A DNA stretch of 64,000 nucleotides from Paralithodes platypus (Eukaryota > Arthropoda > Malacostraca > Decapoda > Lithodidae), in assembly GCA_032716605.1 (NCBI GenBank), contig CM064569.1:14378213-14442212 (forward strand), in the 5' to 3' direction. Positions within the stretch are counted from its first letter, which is position 1, and the number at the start of each line of letters is the position of its first letter. This document shows positions 53,314 through 64,000 of this stretch, one piece after another. Below the pieces are notes generated by a model, which saw only the letters and a program-made list of their open reading frames with translations, made no database searches and was not told the origin of the DNA. The position numbers were made by a program, and so were the translations under genes.

Positions 53314-56311
53314 GGTACACATAGTACTCCAAACAATCTCTCCCCAATCTTGTTTGCAAATATCCAAGGCCTAAAAAATAGAACCACGAACAAAGTACCA
53401 TTTATTAGGGGCCTGCTAGAAGAAGGAAACGCTATATTTACAGCTCTCACAGAAACTCACATTAAAGATCAGGAAGATAGTGAGGTATGGATTCCTGGTT
53501 ACAACCTACATAGGGCGGACAGAACGCATAGATCACATGGAGGTGTAGCCTTGTACATCCATGACTCACTGATATGTACTGAATTCCTAAATAACAGTAA
53601 TGAAGTGGTGGAAATACTTGGAGTTAAAATAGAATCCCTAAATTTAGCAGTTATTGTTACATACAGGCCTCCAGACTCATCCCGAGAAGAATTCAAAACC
53701 CAGCTCAACAAAATAAAATCAGAAGTGGAAACCCTGGGGAACCCAACACCAAATATTATATGGCTAGGAGACTTTAACCTACCAAACATTAAATGGAGAC
53801 AACTAGAAAACCAGTTAGTGGCAAACAACATCGGAGAAGCAAATACGAGAGAGCTTTTTGAACTTTGCGATTTTTTTAGTCTTACCCAACATATTGCTGA
53901 ACCCACACGGGAAAACAATATCTTAGACCTGGTCTTCACTAACAACGACTCTCTAGTACACAGCATTAACATATCGGACACAACATACTCAGATCATAAA
54001 TTAATTGAGATCAAAACAACCTTAGAAAGTGTACAGACAACCTCAGAATCGAGAACAAAAACCGGCCCCTTCAGTAAATTTAACTTCAATAACAAAAACA
54101 TTAGGTGGGAAGAGGTAAATCAAGAAATGGAGGAAATAGACTGGGAAGATTTAATGAATAACCTGACACCAGCAGAATGTCTAGTCTTAATAACAGAAAC
54201 CATGACCCAAATCTGTAGCCACCATATACCTGCAAGACAAACAAAACGAAGAAGCAAACAAGATCGGGAAAGGAGGAGGCTGTACAGAAGAAGAAAATTA
54301 CTCACACAAAGACGCACACATCAAAATCTACAGGATAGGCAAAAGGCCGAAATAGATAGAGAAATTGTGGAAATTGAACAAAGGCTAAGAATATCATATG
54401 AACTACAACATATGGAAGAGGAGAGGAAAGCTATTGCAGGTATAAAGGAAAATTCCAAATACTTCTTTTCATACGCCAAACAAAAGGCTAAAACAACATC
54501 AAACATCGGCCCACTGAGCAAAGGGGATGGCTCTTTCACAGGGGACAAAAAGGAAATGAGCGAACTCTTAAGCAGGCAGTATGAAATGGCATTCAGTGAG
54601 CCTGATGAAACAAAAATCATCAGAGACCAAAATATATTTTTCATGGAAACCTCCCCCACGGAAACCCCTCAGATGCTGGATATTGATTTCGGTCCAAAAG
54701 ACATAGAAGAGGCCATTTCCAACATGCCATCCCACTCGGCACCAGGCCCGGACTCATGGAATTCGATCCTAATGAAGAAATGTAAGGTAAACCTCTCAAA
54801 ACCCCTGGCTATAATGTGGAGAAGGAGTCTAGACACTGGTGACATACCAGATAGCTTGAAAAACGCAATAATTGCCCCACTGCATAAAGGAGGGAGTAAA
54901 GCACTACCAAAAAACTACCGCCCGGTAGCTCTAACCTCTCACATCATTAAAGTTTTCGAGCGAGTCCTGCGAAGAAAAATTGCAACATTCATGGAGACAA
55001 ATGAACTACACAACACCGGTCAACATGGGTTCAGAGCGGGAAGATCATGTCTCTCACAACTTTTGGAACACTATGACAAAATTCTTAAAGCGCTAGAAGA
55101 AAAGAAAACGTGGATGTCATTTACAACCGATTTTGCTAAGGCATTTGATAAATGTGACCATGGTATAATAGCCCACAAACTGAAAGCAAAAGGTATAACT
55201 GGGAAAATCGGACGGTGGATATACAATTTCCTCGTAAACCAAAAAAATCAGTAGCAGTAAACCAAGTCACATCTGAGCCTTCGGATGTCAAAAGCTCAGT
55301 GCCCCAAGGAACAGTGGTAGCGCCCCTTCTGTTCCTCATACTAATTTGCGACATAGATACCAACACCAGACACAGTACGGTGTCGTCTTTTGCTGACGAC
55401 ACAAAATTAAGCAAGATAGTAAACACAAAAGAAGACACGGGCCGACTGCAGGAAGACATGAATGTAGTGTTCCAGTGGACCAGGGAAAACAACATGCAAT
55501 TCAATGAGGAAAAATTCCAATTAATACGGTACGGAGATAATAATGGTGTTAAAGAAATTACAAATTACTTAACAGAATCTAACCACATAATAGAACGGAA
55601 AGACAGTGTGAAAGACCTTGGGGTACTAATGTCTGAAAATATGAGTTTCAAAGTACATAACCAGGTCAAAGTGGCGGCTGCGAAACGTCTAACGGGTTGG
55701 ATTCTGCATACTTTTAAAACACGCGGTGAAGTACCTATGATAACGCTCTTCAAATCTCTAGTGCTACCGCGGCTTGAATATTGTAGCGTATTAACATCCC
55801 CATACAAAGCAGGTGAAATAAATGACGTAGAGAGTGTACAAAGAAATTTCACTTCGCATATAAGTTCGATAAAACATCTACACTATTGGGAGCGTTTAAG
55901 AGCACCGAATCTGTACTCACTGGAACGTAGAAGAGAACGTTACCTAATAATATACACGTGGAAAATCGCAGAGGGTTTAGTACCAAACCTACATACTCCG
56001 ATAGTCATGAAATTCAGTGATAGGAGAGGCTGGGAATGCGAATCCCCCGGATGAATAACAGGGGTGCTATGGGCTCTCTGCGAGAGGGCTGGTTATCACA
56101 CAGAGGCCCACGTCTCTTCAACAAACTCCCACGGCGAGTAAGAGACATGAGGGACGTCTCGTTAGACAGCTTCAAGAGAGCCCTGGATGTCGAACTGCAA
56201 AAGGTGCCAGACGAGCCCATCCTCGCAAGGGAGCGAGCTGTCGCTTCAAACAGTCTACTGCACCAAATCACCACCCAAAACGAGGGGCGTCGCGCTCCTT
56301 GGTGCCGCTAG
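53287..56311 (+). pseudogene. LINE F ORF2: endonuclease-reverse transcriptase, two late frameshifts
   Basis: The first frame (53287-55254) has no ATG before the endonuclease and overlaps the ORF1 end by 26 bp, so translation may depend on ORF1. The endonuclease shows LFANIQGLKN (Asn), FTALTETHIKD (Glu), IIWLGDFNLPNIKW (Asp/Asn) and TTYSDHKLIEI (SDH). RT shows HSAPGPDSWNSILMKKC, LHKGGSKALPKNYRPVALTS, QHGFRAGRSCLSQLL and TTDFAKAFDKCDHGI. A 1-nt loss in an A-run near 55240 shifts to 55215-56054 with SSVPQGTVVAPLLF and SSFADDTKLSKI. A 1-nt loss near 56040 shifts again to the end (GRRAPWCR, 56311). The catalytic residues are intact, so the breaks look recent. Confidence 0.9.
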
Positions 56312-56351
56312 AAGAGTGGCGAACACATCAAAAGGTATCAAAAGGTAAGGT

Positions 56352-56595
56352 AAGGTGGTGGTAGAGGTAGTATAGTGATGGTGTTGTAGGGATGGTGATG
56401 GTGGTGGTGGTGGTGGTAGAGGTAGTATAGTGATGGTGGTGGTAGAGGTAGTATAGTGATGGTGTTGTAGGGATGGTGATGGTGGTGGTAGAGGTAGTAT
56501 AGTGGTGGTGGTAGTAGAGGTAGTATAGTGATGGTGGTGGTAGAGGTAGTATAGTGATGGTGGTGGTAGAGGTAGTATAGTGATGGTGGTGGCAA
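56352..56595. repeat. 26-bp minisatellite, segment 3
   Basis: Same unit as at 49863. Confidence 0.93.
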
Positions 56596-57187
56596 ATCTC
56601 TAGTGCTACCGCAGCTTGAATACTGTAGCGTAGTAACATCCCCATACAAAGCAGGTGAAATAAATGACGTAGAGAGTGTACAAAGAAATTTCACTTCGCA
56701 TATAAGTTCGATAAAACATCTACACTATTGGGAGCGTTTAAGAGCACTGAATCTGTACTCACTGGAACGTAGAAGAGAACGTTACCTAATAATATACACA
56801 TGGAAAATCGCAGAGGGTTTAGTACCAAACCTACATACTCCGATAGTCATGAAATTCAGTGATAGGAGAGGCTGGGAATGCGAAATCCCCCGGATGAATA
56901 ACAGGGGTGCTATGGGCTCTCTGCGAGAGGGCTGGTTATCACACAGAGGCCCACGTCTCTTCAACAAACTCCCACGGCGAGTAAGAGACATGAGGGACAT
57001 CTCGTTAGACAACTTCAAGAGAGCCCTAGATGTCGAACTGCAAAAAGTGCCAGACGAGCCCATCCTCGCAAGGGAGCGAGCTGTCGCTTCAAACAGTCTA
57101 CTGGACCAAATCGCCACCCATAACGAGGGGCGTCGCGCTCCTTGGTGCCACTAGAGGAGCGGCGAACACATCCAAAGGTATCCAAAG
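56596..57187 (+). pseudogene. LINE F 3' fragment inside the minisatellite
   Basis: Open frame 56603-57154: LPQLEYCSVVTSPYKAGEIN, LERRRERYLIIYTWKIAEGL, RLFNKLPRRVRDMRDISLDN and a stop. Then tccaaaggtaaggtaaggtg joins the array. The frame is open across the whole fragment, consistent with recent insertion. Confidence 0.9.
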
Positions 57188-58190
57188 GTAAGGTAAGGTG
57201 TTGTAGGGATGGTGATGGTGGTGGTGGTAGAGGTAGTATAGTGGTGGTGGTGCTAGAGGTAGTATAGTGATGGTGTTGTAGGGATGGTGATGGTGGTGGT
57301 GGTGGTGGTAGAGGTAGTATAGTGATAGTGGTGGTAGAGGTAGTATAGTGATGGTGTTGGTAGAGGTAGTATAGTGATGGTGTTGTAGGGATGGTGATGG
57401 TGGTGGTGGTGGTGGTAGAGGTAGTATAGTGGTGGTGGTAGTGGAGGTAGTATAGTGATGGTGGTGGTAGAGGTAGTATAGTGATGGTGTTGTAGGGATG
57501 GTGATGGTGGTGGTGGTAGAGGTAGTATAGTGGTGGTGGTAGTAGAGGTAGTATAGTGATGGTGGTGGTAGAGGTAGTATAGTGATGGTGTTGTAGGGAT
57601 GGTGATGGTGGTGGTAGAGGTAGTATAGTGATGGTGTTGTAGGGATGGTGATGGTGGTGGTAGAGGTAGTATAGTGGTGGTGGTAGTAGAGGTAGTATAG
57701 TGATGGTGGTGGAAGAGGTAGTATAGTGATGATGGTGGTAGAGGTAGTATAGTGATGGTGTTGTAGGGATGGTGATGGTGGTGGTGGTGGTGGTAGAGGT
57801 AGTATAGTGGTGGTGGTGGTAGAGGTAGTAGTGATGGTGTTGGTGATGGTGGTGGTGGTAGAGGTAGTAGTGATGGTGGTGGTAGAGGTAGTAGTGATGG
57901 TGTTGGTAGAGGTAGTATAGTGATGGTGTTGTAGGGATGGTGGTGGTGGTAGAGGTAGTATAGTGGTGGTGGTGGTAGAGGTAGTATAGTGATGGTGGTG
58001 GTAGAGGTAGTATAGTGATGGTGTTGTAGGGATGGTGATGGTGGTGGTAGAGGTAGTATAGTGGTGGTGGTAGTAGAGGTAGTATAGTGATGGTGGTGGT
58101 AGAGGTAGTATAGTGATGGTGGTGGTAGAGGTAGTATAGTGATGGTGTTGTAGGGATGGTGATGGTGGTGGTAGTAGTGGTAAGACAGGT
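57188..58190. repeat. 26-bp minisatellite, segment 4
   Basis: Same unit as at 49863, with gttgtagggatggtgatggt markers roughly every 130-170 bp. Very long minus-strand ORFs (Tyr/His/Thr/Pro-rich) are repeat translation. Confidence 0.95.
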
Positions 58191-58734
58191 GGGAGAGGTA
58201 GGGAGGCAGGTGTGACCCCATCACCTATGGATCGGTTGTGCTTGATTGAACTGTGTGTGTGTGCATGTGAGTGTGTACATATGTGCCTGTGTATGTGTGG
58301 GCACATGTGTGTGTTCGTTTGTTTTGGTACTCTACATGCATTAGCAAAACTTCCGCTGTATGCGCTTGTTTTTTTACAGAGAGAGAGAGAGAGAATGAAA
58401 GGTCATATTATAGGAAAGAGACAGTAAGGGAGATGTGCTGTGTAATAACAACATATACATCTGAAGAAGATCAGTACACTATTTTTGGTCTGTACGTGAA
58501 TACATAAACGTACGTACTTGTATCTCTGTATATCCTATTCAGTTAATGCAATACTTTGTAATATTAGATAATTATGTAGGATTCATTTGCATATAGATTT
58601 CCTTAACCTCTCTCTCTCTCTCTCTCTCTCTCAGAATCTATGTATCCATATTATATTCATCCTTTCATTCATTCTTGTATTTATTTATTTATTTACTTAT
58701 TTATGTATTTACTTATTATGTATTATACTAAATG
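58191..58734. other. No recognisable gene; GT, GA, CT and TTTA runs
   Basis: Contains a GT-rich patch (58250-58325), (GA)n at 58379-58394, (CT)n at 58610-58632 and (ATTT)n at 58676-58720. Confidence 0.55.
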
Positions 58735-58946
58735 GACGGGATGGTGTTCCTCCTGTTGTACTCAAAAACTGTTCCTCCGTGCTGACTCCCTGGCTAGGCA
58801 AACTCTTTCGTCTCTGTCTTTCCTCTAACGTCTTTTCTTCTTGCTGGAATTTTGGTCTCATTCAACCTCTCCCACAGAAGGGTGACCGCTCTCAACCCTC
58901 CAACTATCGTCCAATTGCTCTCATTTCTTGCATCTCTAAAGTTATT
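58735..58946 (+). pseudogene. LINE D copy 3, RT finger part
   Basis: Matches 12175-12385: GVPPVVLKNCSSVLTPWLGK, KGDRSQPSNYRPIALISC. It breaks off at gttattgcat, where the LTR-like insertion begins. Confidence 0.88.
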
Positions 58947-58950
58947 GCAT

Positions 58951-60349
58951 TGTTACAACCCGGAAGTTATGAGGAGTTTTAATTAGGCCTGGTAAGCACT
59001 ACGGGTATGGTAACTCCCAAATTGTCACACTAGACTGAATAGATTAGAAGTGAATTCAGTGAGGAGAGTAATAGTCTGTTTAACAGACTTATGCCAAGAC
59101 TCAGTAGTCTATTTTAGAGATGGTAGTTATAGTTTATATAGCAGTTTATTTATGTAAGTTATTATATCATAAGCCACTTTGATCTTATAAACTTGACCAC
59201 ACCACTAACCCCTTTGTACCAAACTAATGCACATAATATGATGGTTAAGAAAAATCAAGATCATTTTAATATACAGTATATATATATATATATATATAAT
59301 TAATTATAAAAGAAAGGAGTCTATATTATATAAAGAATTGCAAGTAACTAGATTAAAAAAGAAAATAATATATTTATATGAATATTAATATATAAATTAT
59401 AATAATTTATCTCTATGAACAAACAAACAAAAATAAAGGAAAAAAGAAAAGAACCTTATATACTAATGTAAACTACTGACACACGTAATAATAGGAATCA
59501 GGCTATGACAGACAAGACACTACTCCCTGGTTGTTGTTGTTGTTGCTGTTCCCCAAGCTGCCTGGCCGAACAGCCCCAAGGCCCCGAGCAAGGCCAAGGC
59601 CATAACCGAGCGCCCCCCACAGAACCCTCCCTGCCGACCACAATAAAGCCCGAGTGACCGAAGCCACTCCATGGCGGGGAGCCGAGGAGGGCGAGGAAAC
59701 GCCCGGGAAACCAAAGCCCCACCCAGGGCCCTGTGCCCCTCAGCAATTATGAAGAGAAAGTTGAGGGGCAAAGGAAAAATGTGACGCTTTGGCTTCCAAT
59801 CTTGGTAGATTGGGAGGTCAATCCACGGAAGAGACGCCGTCACTTGAGATCTAGAAAATATACAAGTAAAAGGAACAGTCAGAGTAAGCTATGGGTATGG
59901 CAGAGATCGCTCAGTTCTCACTCTGATAGACCAGCCCATCACCAGAACTACTCCCTGGTTATCAGCACAGCTAGCGGTATTTAGTAGCACACAATACAGG
60001 ATAAGACTTCCACACAAATCTCCAGGAGCCGATATATCCAAGACGCTGGTTGAGTATATACTGATTTCATATGAATTCAAGATGAATTACAACACCCTCC
60101 GTCACAGCCTGAACCCCTTATACACGTACAGAAAGGTATCTATAAAACAGAAGATTGGCAAGTACAGCGCCATATATTATTAAGAACATTAAATAATATA
60201 CAAAATGAATCAATTGACGCACTCAACTGAGACGTCATAGTCGACCCTGGCTGGCACAACAAAACAACTGAGTGCCGAGCTATAGAGAGTCGAAAGGGGT
60301 CGAGCACAGCAGAAACTCTTGAAGCTTTACAGTGGCGAGGGATGTGACA
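58951..60349. mobile_element. Probable solo LTR (gypsy-like) inside LINE D
   Basis: Removing this interval restores LINE D. It begins TGTTACAACCCGG and ends GGGATGTGACA, giving TGT..ACA ends, with possible 4-bp target repeats gcat (58947-58950) and gtat (60350-60353). No coding sequence is present. A 414-bp retroposon (59533-59946) accounts for part of the length, leaving about 970 bp, in the range of a long terminal repeat. Superfamily by end sequence only. A (TA)n run lies at 59277-59298. Confidence 0.55.
59533..59946 (-). mobile_element. Retroposon with (AAC)n tail, copy 2, with 14-bp TSD
   Basis: Inverse of 28671-29080. Flanked by actactccctggtt at 59519-59532 and 59947-59960, a perfect 14-bp target-site duplication that fixes both ends. 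The TSD proves insertion by target-primed reverse transcription into the older LTR-like element. Confidence 0.85.
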
Positions 60350-60364
60350 GTATACTATTCTTAA

Positions 60365-60800
60365 TTACAATTTTTTTAAGTATTTATCTTCCCATAATCT
60401 ACTTTCAGATCGCCAGTATGGTGATCTTCTTGCTTTTCTTACTAAGTCCCTTCGGGACTTCGGTGAGACTTCTTCTTTTGTGTTAGACATATCAAAAGCC
60501 TTCGATAGAGTCTGGCACATATCTTTTATGTCCAATCTACCCTCCTTAAGTTTTTATCCCTCTATCTGTGTCTTTGTCTCAAATTTCCTCTCTTACCGTT
60601 ACATAGCTACAGTTGTGGATGGCCATCGCTCACTTCCTCAACCTATCAACTCTGGGGTTCCTCAGGGTTCTGTCCTGTCTCCAGTTCTATTTCTAATATT
60701 TATTTATTATCTCAACTGTACCTCTAGTTCTATTCACTCATATGCTGATGACTCTACCTTACACTATTCAACTAGTATTTCACAATAACCCAGCATGCAA
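60365..60800 (+). pseudogene. LINE D copy 3, RT core
   Basis: Encodes LDISKAFDRVWHISFMSNLP, INSGVPQGSVLSPVLFLIFI and SYADDSTLHYS, so the YADD box lost in the long copy is present here. A deletion removes the GFLKGRST finger part near 60420, and the frame ends at 60788. Confidence 0.88.
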
Positions 60801-61214
60801 TAACTCCAAAAGTCGTGTACCGGGGCCATGGCTGTATGGTTGTCATGTAAAGCTACAACAACCTTGATGATCCTTTCTTGCACAAGGATGTAGAATAAAA
60901 GTCCAGAGATAAGTTTGTAGGTTCTATATTAGCGAAAGAGATGCAGAGAGCTGGGGGGCACTGTTTTGAAGGTGCCGACCGAAGTTTAACTGAGGGTAAC
61001 ATGTGCAATGTTGCCGGATATATTTGGTGCAACGCTGCCGCTATTACATAATACGGTACACTAACATCTCATATGAAACAATTGGTAGTATTGCCCTGAA
61101 AGTACATGTGTGTATGTTGCAATATGATTAAGGCATGTGTACACTCTGTATATATGTTATGTGTGCACTTAACCTATATCAACAATGGCATACCTATCTT
61201 TTGATATATCAATT
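60801..61214. other. Unidentified insertion in LINE D copy 3
   Basis: About 410 bp replaces the roughly 110 bp expected between the YADD region and 'gattggggcagagaaaatct'. No inverted ends or tail recognised. Confidence 0.5.
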
Positions 61215-61795
61215 ATTTATGATTGGGGCAGAGAAAATCTTGTTGCTTTCAATGCCTCCATGACCAAATTTCTCCTTCTATCTACCCGTTGCAATCTTCC
61301 ACAAGACTATCAATTACGCTTCAACAATACACAAATCAACCCTTCATCTTCTCTCAATATTCTACACTAGGTGTATCTTTAGATCCGACCTTTCTTGGAA
61401 TGATTATATTACCACTCTTGCTAAAGCTACACACTGCTATTGCAATAATCAGTGTTCTTCAAAGCTCTCTCAGTGCATACCCCTTCCCTTGCGGCTAGTG
61501 TGAAGCACCCGCCTTTCAACCCAGTCCCACTCCTATTCTGTCCAGCTCTCCAACCCAAGAATTAGCAAATTTTCTCAGTCTTTCTTCTACTCAACAAGTG
61601 AACTCTAGAACTCTCTCCCTCAATCAATATTCCCTTCATCCTATTATTAGACTGCTTTAAACTCTGTGTGTCCAGGCATTTTGATCCAAGGTTCTTTGAA
61701 TTTGGCTCTCTGTCACTCTTTTGGCTTTGGCTTTCGTTACAGTCAGCATGCCTTTTGTCTCTTTCATACAGATAGAAAACAAATTACCCAGACCA
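61215..61795 (+). pseudogene. LINE D copy 3, C-terminal part and 3' end
   Basis: GRENLVAFNASMTKFLLLST and INPSSSLNI, then after a deletion of about 250 bp the NNQCSSKLSQC region and the degraded 3' end (catacagatagaaaacaaa). Several stops. Confidence 0.8.
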
Positions 61796-61947
61796 AGCTA
61801 TAAAGATCCACGATCAAGCCCCAGTTATAGTTTACCCAGGCCCCTTCACAAGTGCTTGGTCTCTGTTATCCTATAAGTAACACCCCGTTCATAACATTAA
61901 TCATTAATTACAAACCCAAATTTACTTGAATAAACTAATGAAAGCAC

Positions 61948-62020
61948 ATGGTCCTCCCGGGATTCGAACTCGGGACACCACACCCAGAACATAAGCACCT
62001 AAACCATTACACCACCAACA
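61948..62020 (-). mobile_element. tRNA-like SINE head or tRNA pseudogene
   Basis: The minus strand reads ggtggtgtaatggtttaggt (A box) and gagttcgaatcccggg (B box) but has no acceptor stem pairing with its 5' side, and a mismatch in the T stem. Not a functional tRNA. Confidence 0.5.
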
Positions 62021-62099
62021 CAGATACCGGTACCACTATCTTCCAACTTGCTCTCTCTCTTTGTTATGCCTTTCACTATCGTGGACACTCAAGCACCTC

Positions 62100-62345
62100 C
62101 ATACCTTACCTTATCTTACCTTGTGATTAATTTGCAAGAGCTGCTTCCTCCGAGTATGTTTGATGCCGGTGCTTGATGAACCAGACTATTCGAGGGGGCA
62201 GCTCGCTTCCCATCGAAGCATGGCTTGGCTAATCAGTCACCGTCTTGAGATGGATGTTCAATGCTCTCTTGAAGACTTCTGTTGGCACATCCGCCAGCTT
62301 TCTCACGTTCTCTGGCATCCCTTCATTATTATCTTGGTTTCATCT
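62100..62345 (-). pseudogene. Diverged LINE F-like 3' fragment
   Basis: The minus strand encodes VRKLADVPTEVFKRALNIHL, similar to the LINE F end RVRDMRDVSLDNFKRALDVE, and carries an AAGGTAAGGT-type tail at 62101-62124 (inverse). Confidence 0.65.
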
Positions 62346-62426
62346 CTCCATCAGACCCTCCATATCTGTTTTATACATATACTTTCTTCATTCTCTCTGC
62401 ACTAATTTTCTCTGTATATCCAAGCC

Positions 62427-62605
<179 letters not shown>

Positions 62606-62644
62606 ATGATCCAGAGTGACGTACCAATCAATTTTGACTAATGT

Positions 62645-62892
62645 GCGTGCAACAGGGAGAGGGGGAGGAGGGAGGGGAGGGGGAGGAGCAGCTTGGCATT
62701 TGCGTGTGCTGGGTGGAGGACCAGGGGGTGGGGGGGGGGGGGAGGGTTAAAGAACAGGAGACTAGACTAGGGAGGGGAGAGGTAGGTGGGGAGGGGGGTA
62801 AAGAACACAAGACTTGGGACTCAAGAATTGCAGGAATACACACACACTCATACATACACACTCACACATACACACACACACTCACACAAACA

Positions 62893-62939
<47 letters not shown>

Positions 62940-62940
62940 C
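62645..62940. repeat. G-rich low-complexity DNA and (CA)n microsatellite
   Basis: G/A-rich at 62655-62810 with poly-G at 62728-62741; CA-rich at 62838-62937 with pure CA at 62897-62935. Confidence 0.9.
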
Positions 62941-63277
62941 TGAACAAATTTGTGTTTACTGGGACAATCAAAAAATTATCAAATCTTCGTGTAATTTTAT
63001 AAGCTTAAATGTAACTATCCGTGTTCAAGCTACCCTAACGTACATAACCTAACCTATTTCTATGCACATAATTTACATAAACTGTCGCCTTAATGTACCT
63101 TTACTCATAAATCAACTAAAATAAAGACAAATGTATTCATGAACACACCAATACCGGTCTACACATACAGAGAGCGAGAGAGAGAGAGAGTACATGTGTG
63201 TGTGTGTGGGTGGAGGTGATAGGTGAAGACAACCTCACTACACTATGCAGCCAACAATACCATACCCTTGATGGAAT

Positions 63278-63281
63278 AGAT

Positions 63282-63333
<52 letters not shown>
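63278..63333. repeat. (CT)n microsatellite
   Basis: Uninterrupted CT dinucleotides. Confidence 0.95.
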
Positions 63334-63337
<4 letters not shown>

Positions 63338-63364
63338 AAACACAGTGTATCTATGTAAATCTTC

Positions 63365-63976
63365 AAATCTCTAGTGCTACCGCGGCTTGAATACTGTAGC
63401 GTATTAACATCCCCATACAAAGCAGGTGAAATAAATGACGTAGAGAGTGTACAAAGAAATTTCACTTCGCATATAAGTTCGATAAAACAGCTACACTATT
63501 GGGAGCGTTTAAGAGCACTGAATCTGTACTCACTGGAACGTAGAAGAGAACGTTACCTAATAATATATACGTGGAAAATCGCAGAGGGTTTAGTACCAAA
63601 CCTACATACTCCGATAGTCATGAAATTCAGTGATAGGAGAGGCTGGGAATGCGAAATCCCCCGGATGAATAACAGGGGTGCTATGGGCTCTCTGCGAGAG
63701 GGCTGGTTATCACACAGAGGCCCACGTCTCTTCAACAAACTCCCACGGCGAGTAAGAGACATGAGGGACATCTCGTTAGACAACTTCAAGAGAGCCCTAG
63801 ATGTCGAACTGCAAAAAGTGCCAGACGAGCCCATCCTCGCAAGGGAGCGAGCTGTCTCTTCAAACAGTCTACTGCACCAAATCACCACCCATAACGAGGG
63901 GCGTCACGCTCCTTGGTGCCGCTAGAGGAGCGGCGAACACATCCAAAGGTATCTAAAGGTAAGGTAAGGTAACTCC
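63365..63976 (+). pseudogene. LINE F 3' fragment, open frame
   Basis: Open frame 63374-63925 nearly identical to 56603-57154: LPRLEYCSVLTSPYKAGEIN, RRGWECEIPRMNNRGAMGSL, RVRDMRDISLDNFKRALDVE, stop after CR. Tail aaaggtaaggtaaggtaact at 63956-63975. 5' truncation begins at caaatctctagtgctaccgc, the same base as the copy at 56596. Confidence 0.92.
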
Positions 63977-64000
63977 ATTTAAGTTTCCTTCTTTATTACT

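Larger units (their letters stand above)
51151..56351 (+). mobile_element. LINE F, near full-length copy
   Basis: A 5' UTR (51151-52097) starts GC-rich (ggagaggtcgccggcgccgc) and includes poly-C/(CT)n at 51998-52033. ORF1 (52098-53313, broken), ORF2 (53287-56311, broken) and a short 3' UTR ending in AAGGT repeats (56335-56351) follow. It lies between two segments of the 26-bp minisatellite. It is the reference copy for the fragments at 17310, 45588, 50661, 56596 and 63365. Confidence 0.88.

Noticed and set aside
57098..58306. Long minus-strand ORFs rich in Tyr, His and Pro
   Set aside because: They lie on the 26-bp minisatellite; the 26-residue period equals three DNA units.
61948..62020. 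Functional tRNA on the minus strand
   Set aside because: A and B boxes are visible, but the acceptor stem does not pair and the T stem has a mismatch.

Overview
This is eukaryotic, repeat-dominated DNA, most likely from an arthropod and probably a decapod crustacean (inference). It has short interstitial CCTAA/TTAGG runs (the arthropod telomere motif), abundant micro- and minisatellites, at least seven families of non-LTR retrotransposons (LINEs), tRNA-derived SINEs and several families of foldback elements. I see no convincing single-copy host gene, rRNA or functional tRNA. Nearly all coding sequence belongs to mobile elements. LINE family letters A-G are local labels.

Layout. 1-3452: a minus-strand LINE C split by a LINE A copy (796-2938) with a 12-bp target-site duplication. 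3453-9750: GT-rich repeat, a tRNA-Thr-headed SINE, LINE 3' fragments, small foldback elements, a CCTAA-containing 29-bp minisatellite, and a TTAA-bounded element holding a reverse-transcriptase remnant. 10124-13810: TA repeats around a long, frameshifted LINE D. 13829-20290: foldback element, SINEs, a nine-copy 37-bp satellite, fragments of LINE E and LINE F, a TTAA foldback and a large CA-rich minisatellite. 20190-22245: inverted repeats and 23-bp arrays around a LINE C copy. 24840-29101: the most notable locus, an intact 951-codon gene for a FEN1/XPG-like (PIN-fold) nuclease with zinc fingers, AT-hook and CXC domain, flanked by imperfect terminal inverted repeats. It is a candidate DNA transposon of a poorly described kind. 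30715-36720: a SINE carrying a LINE G that itself carries a younger LINE G with an intact EN-RT ORF. 36860-40110: TTAA foldback elements, one interrupted by LINE B. 41508-42110: a P-element-like transposase remnant. 43528-49039: more foldbacks and LINE F/B pieces. 49862-58190: one 26-bp minisatellite interrupted three times by LINE F, including a near full-length copy (51150-56350) whose ORF1 has a PHD finger and CCCH zinc fingers. 58735-61790: a LINE D copy broken by a probable solo LTR that itself carries a retroposon. 62100-64000: TA, CA and CT repeats and LINE F 3' ends.

The elements do not form a pathway. The window reads as a record of successive, often nested insertions, and the nesting gives relative ages: LINE G, LINE F and LINE A are young relative to the SINE, minisatellite and LINE C they interrupt.
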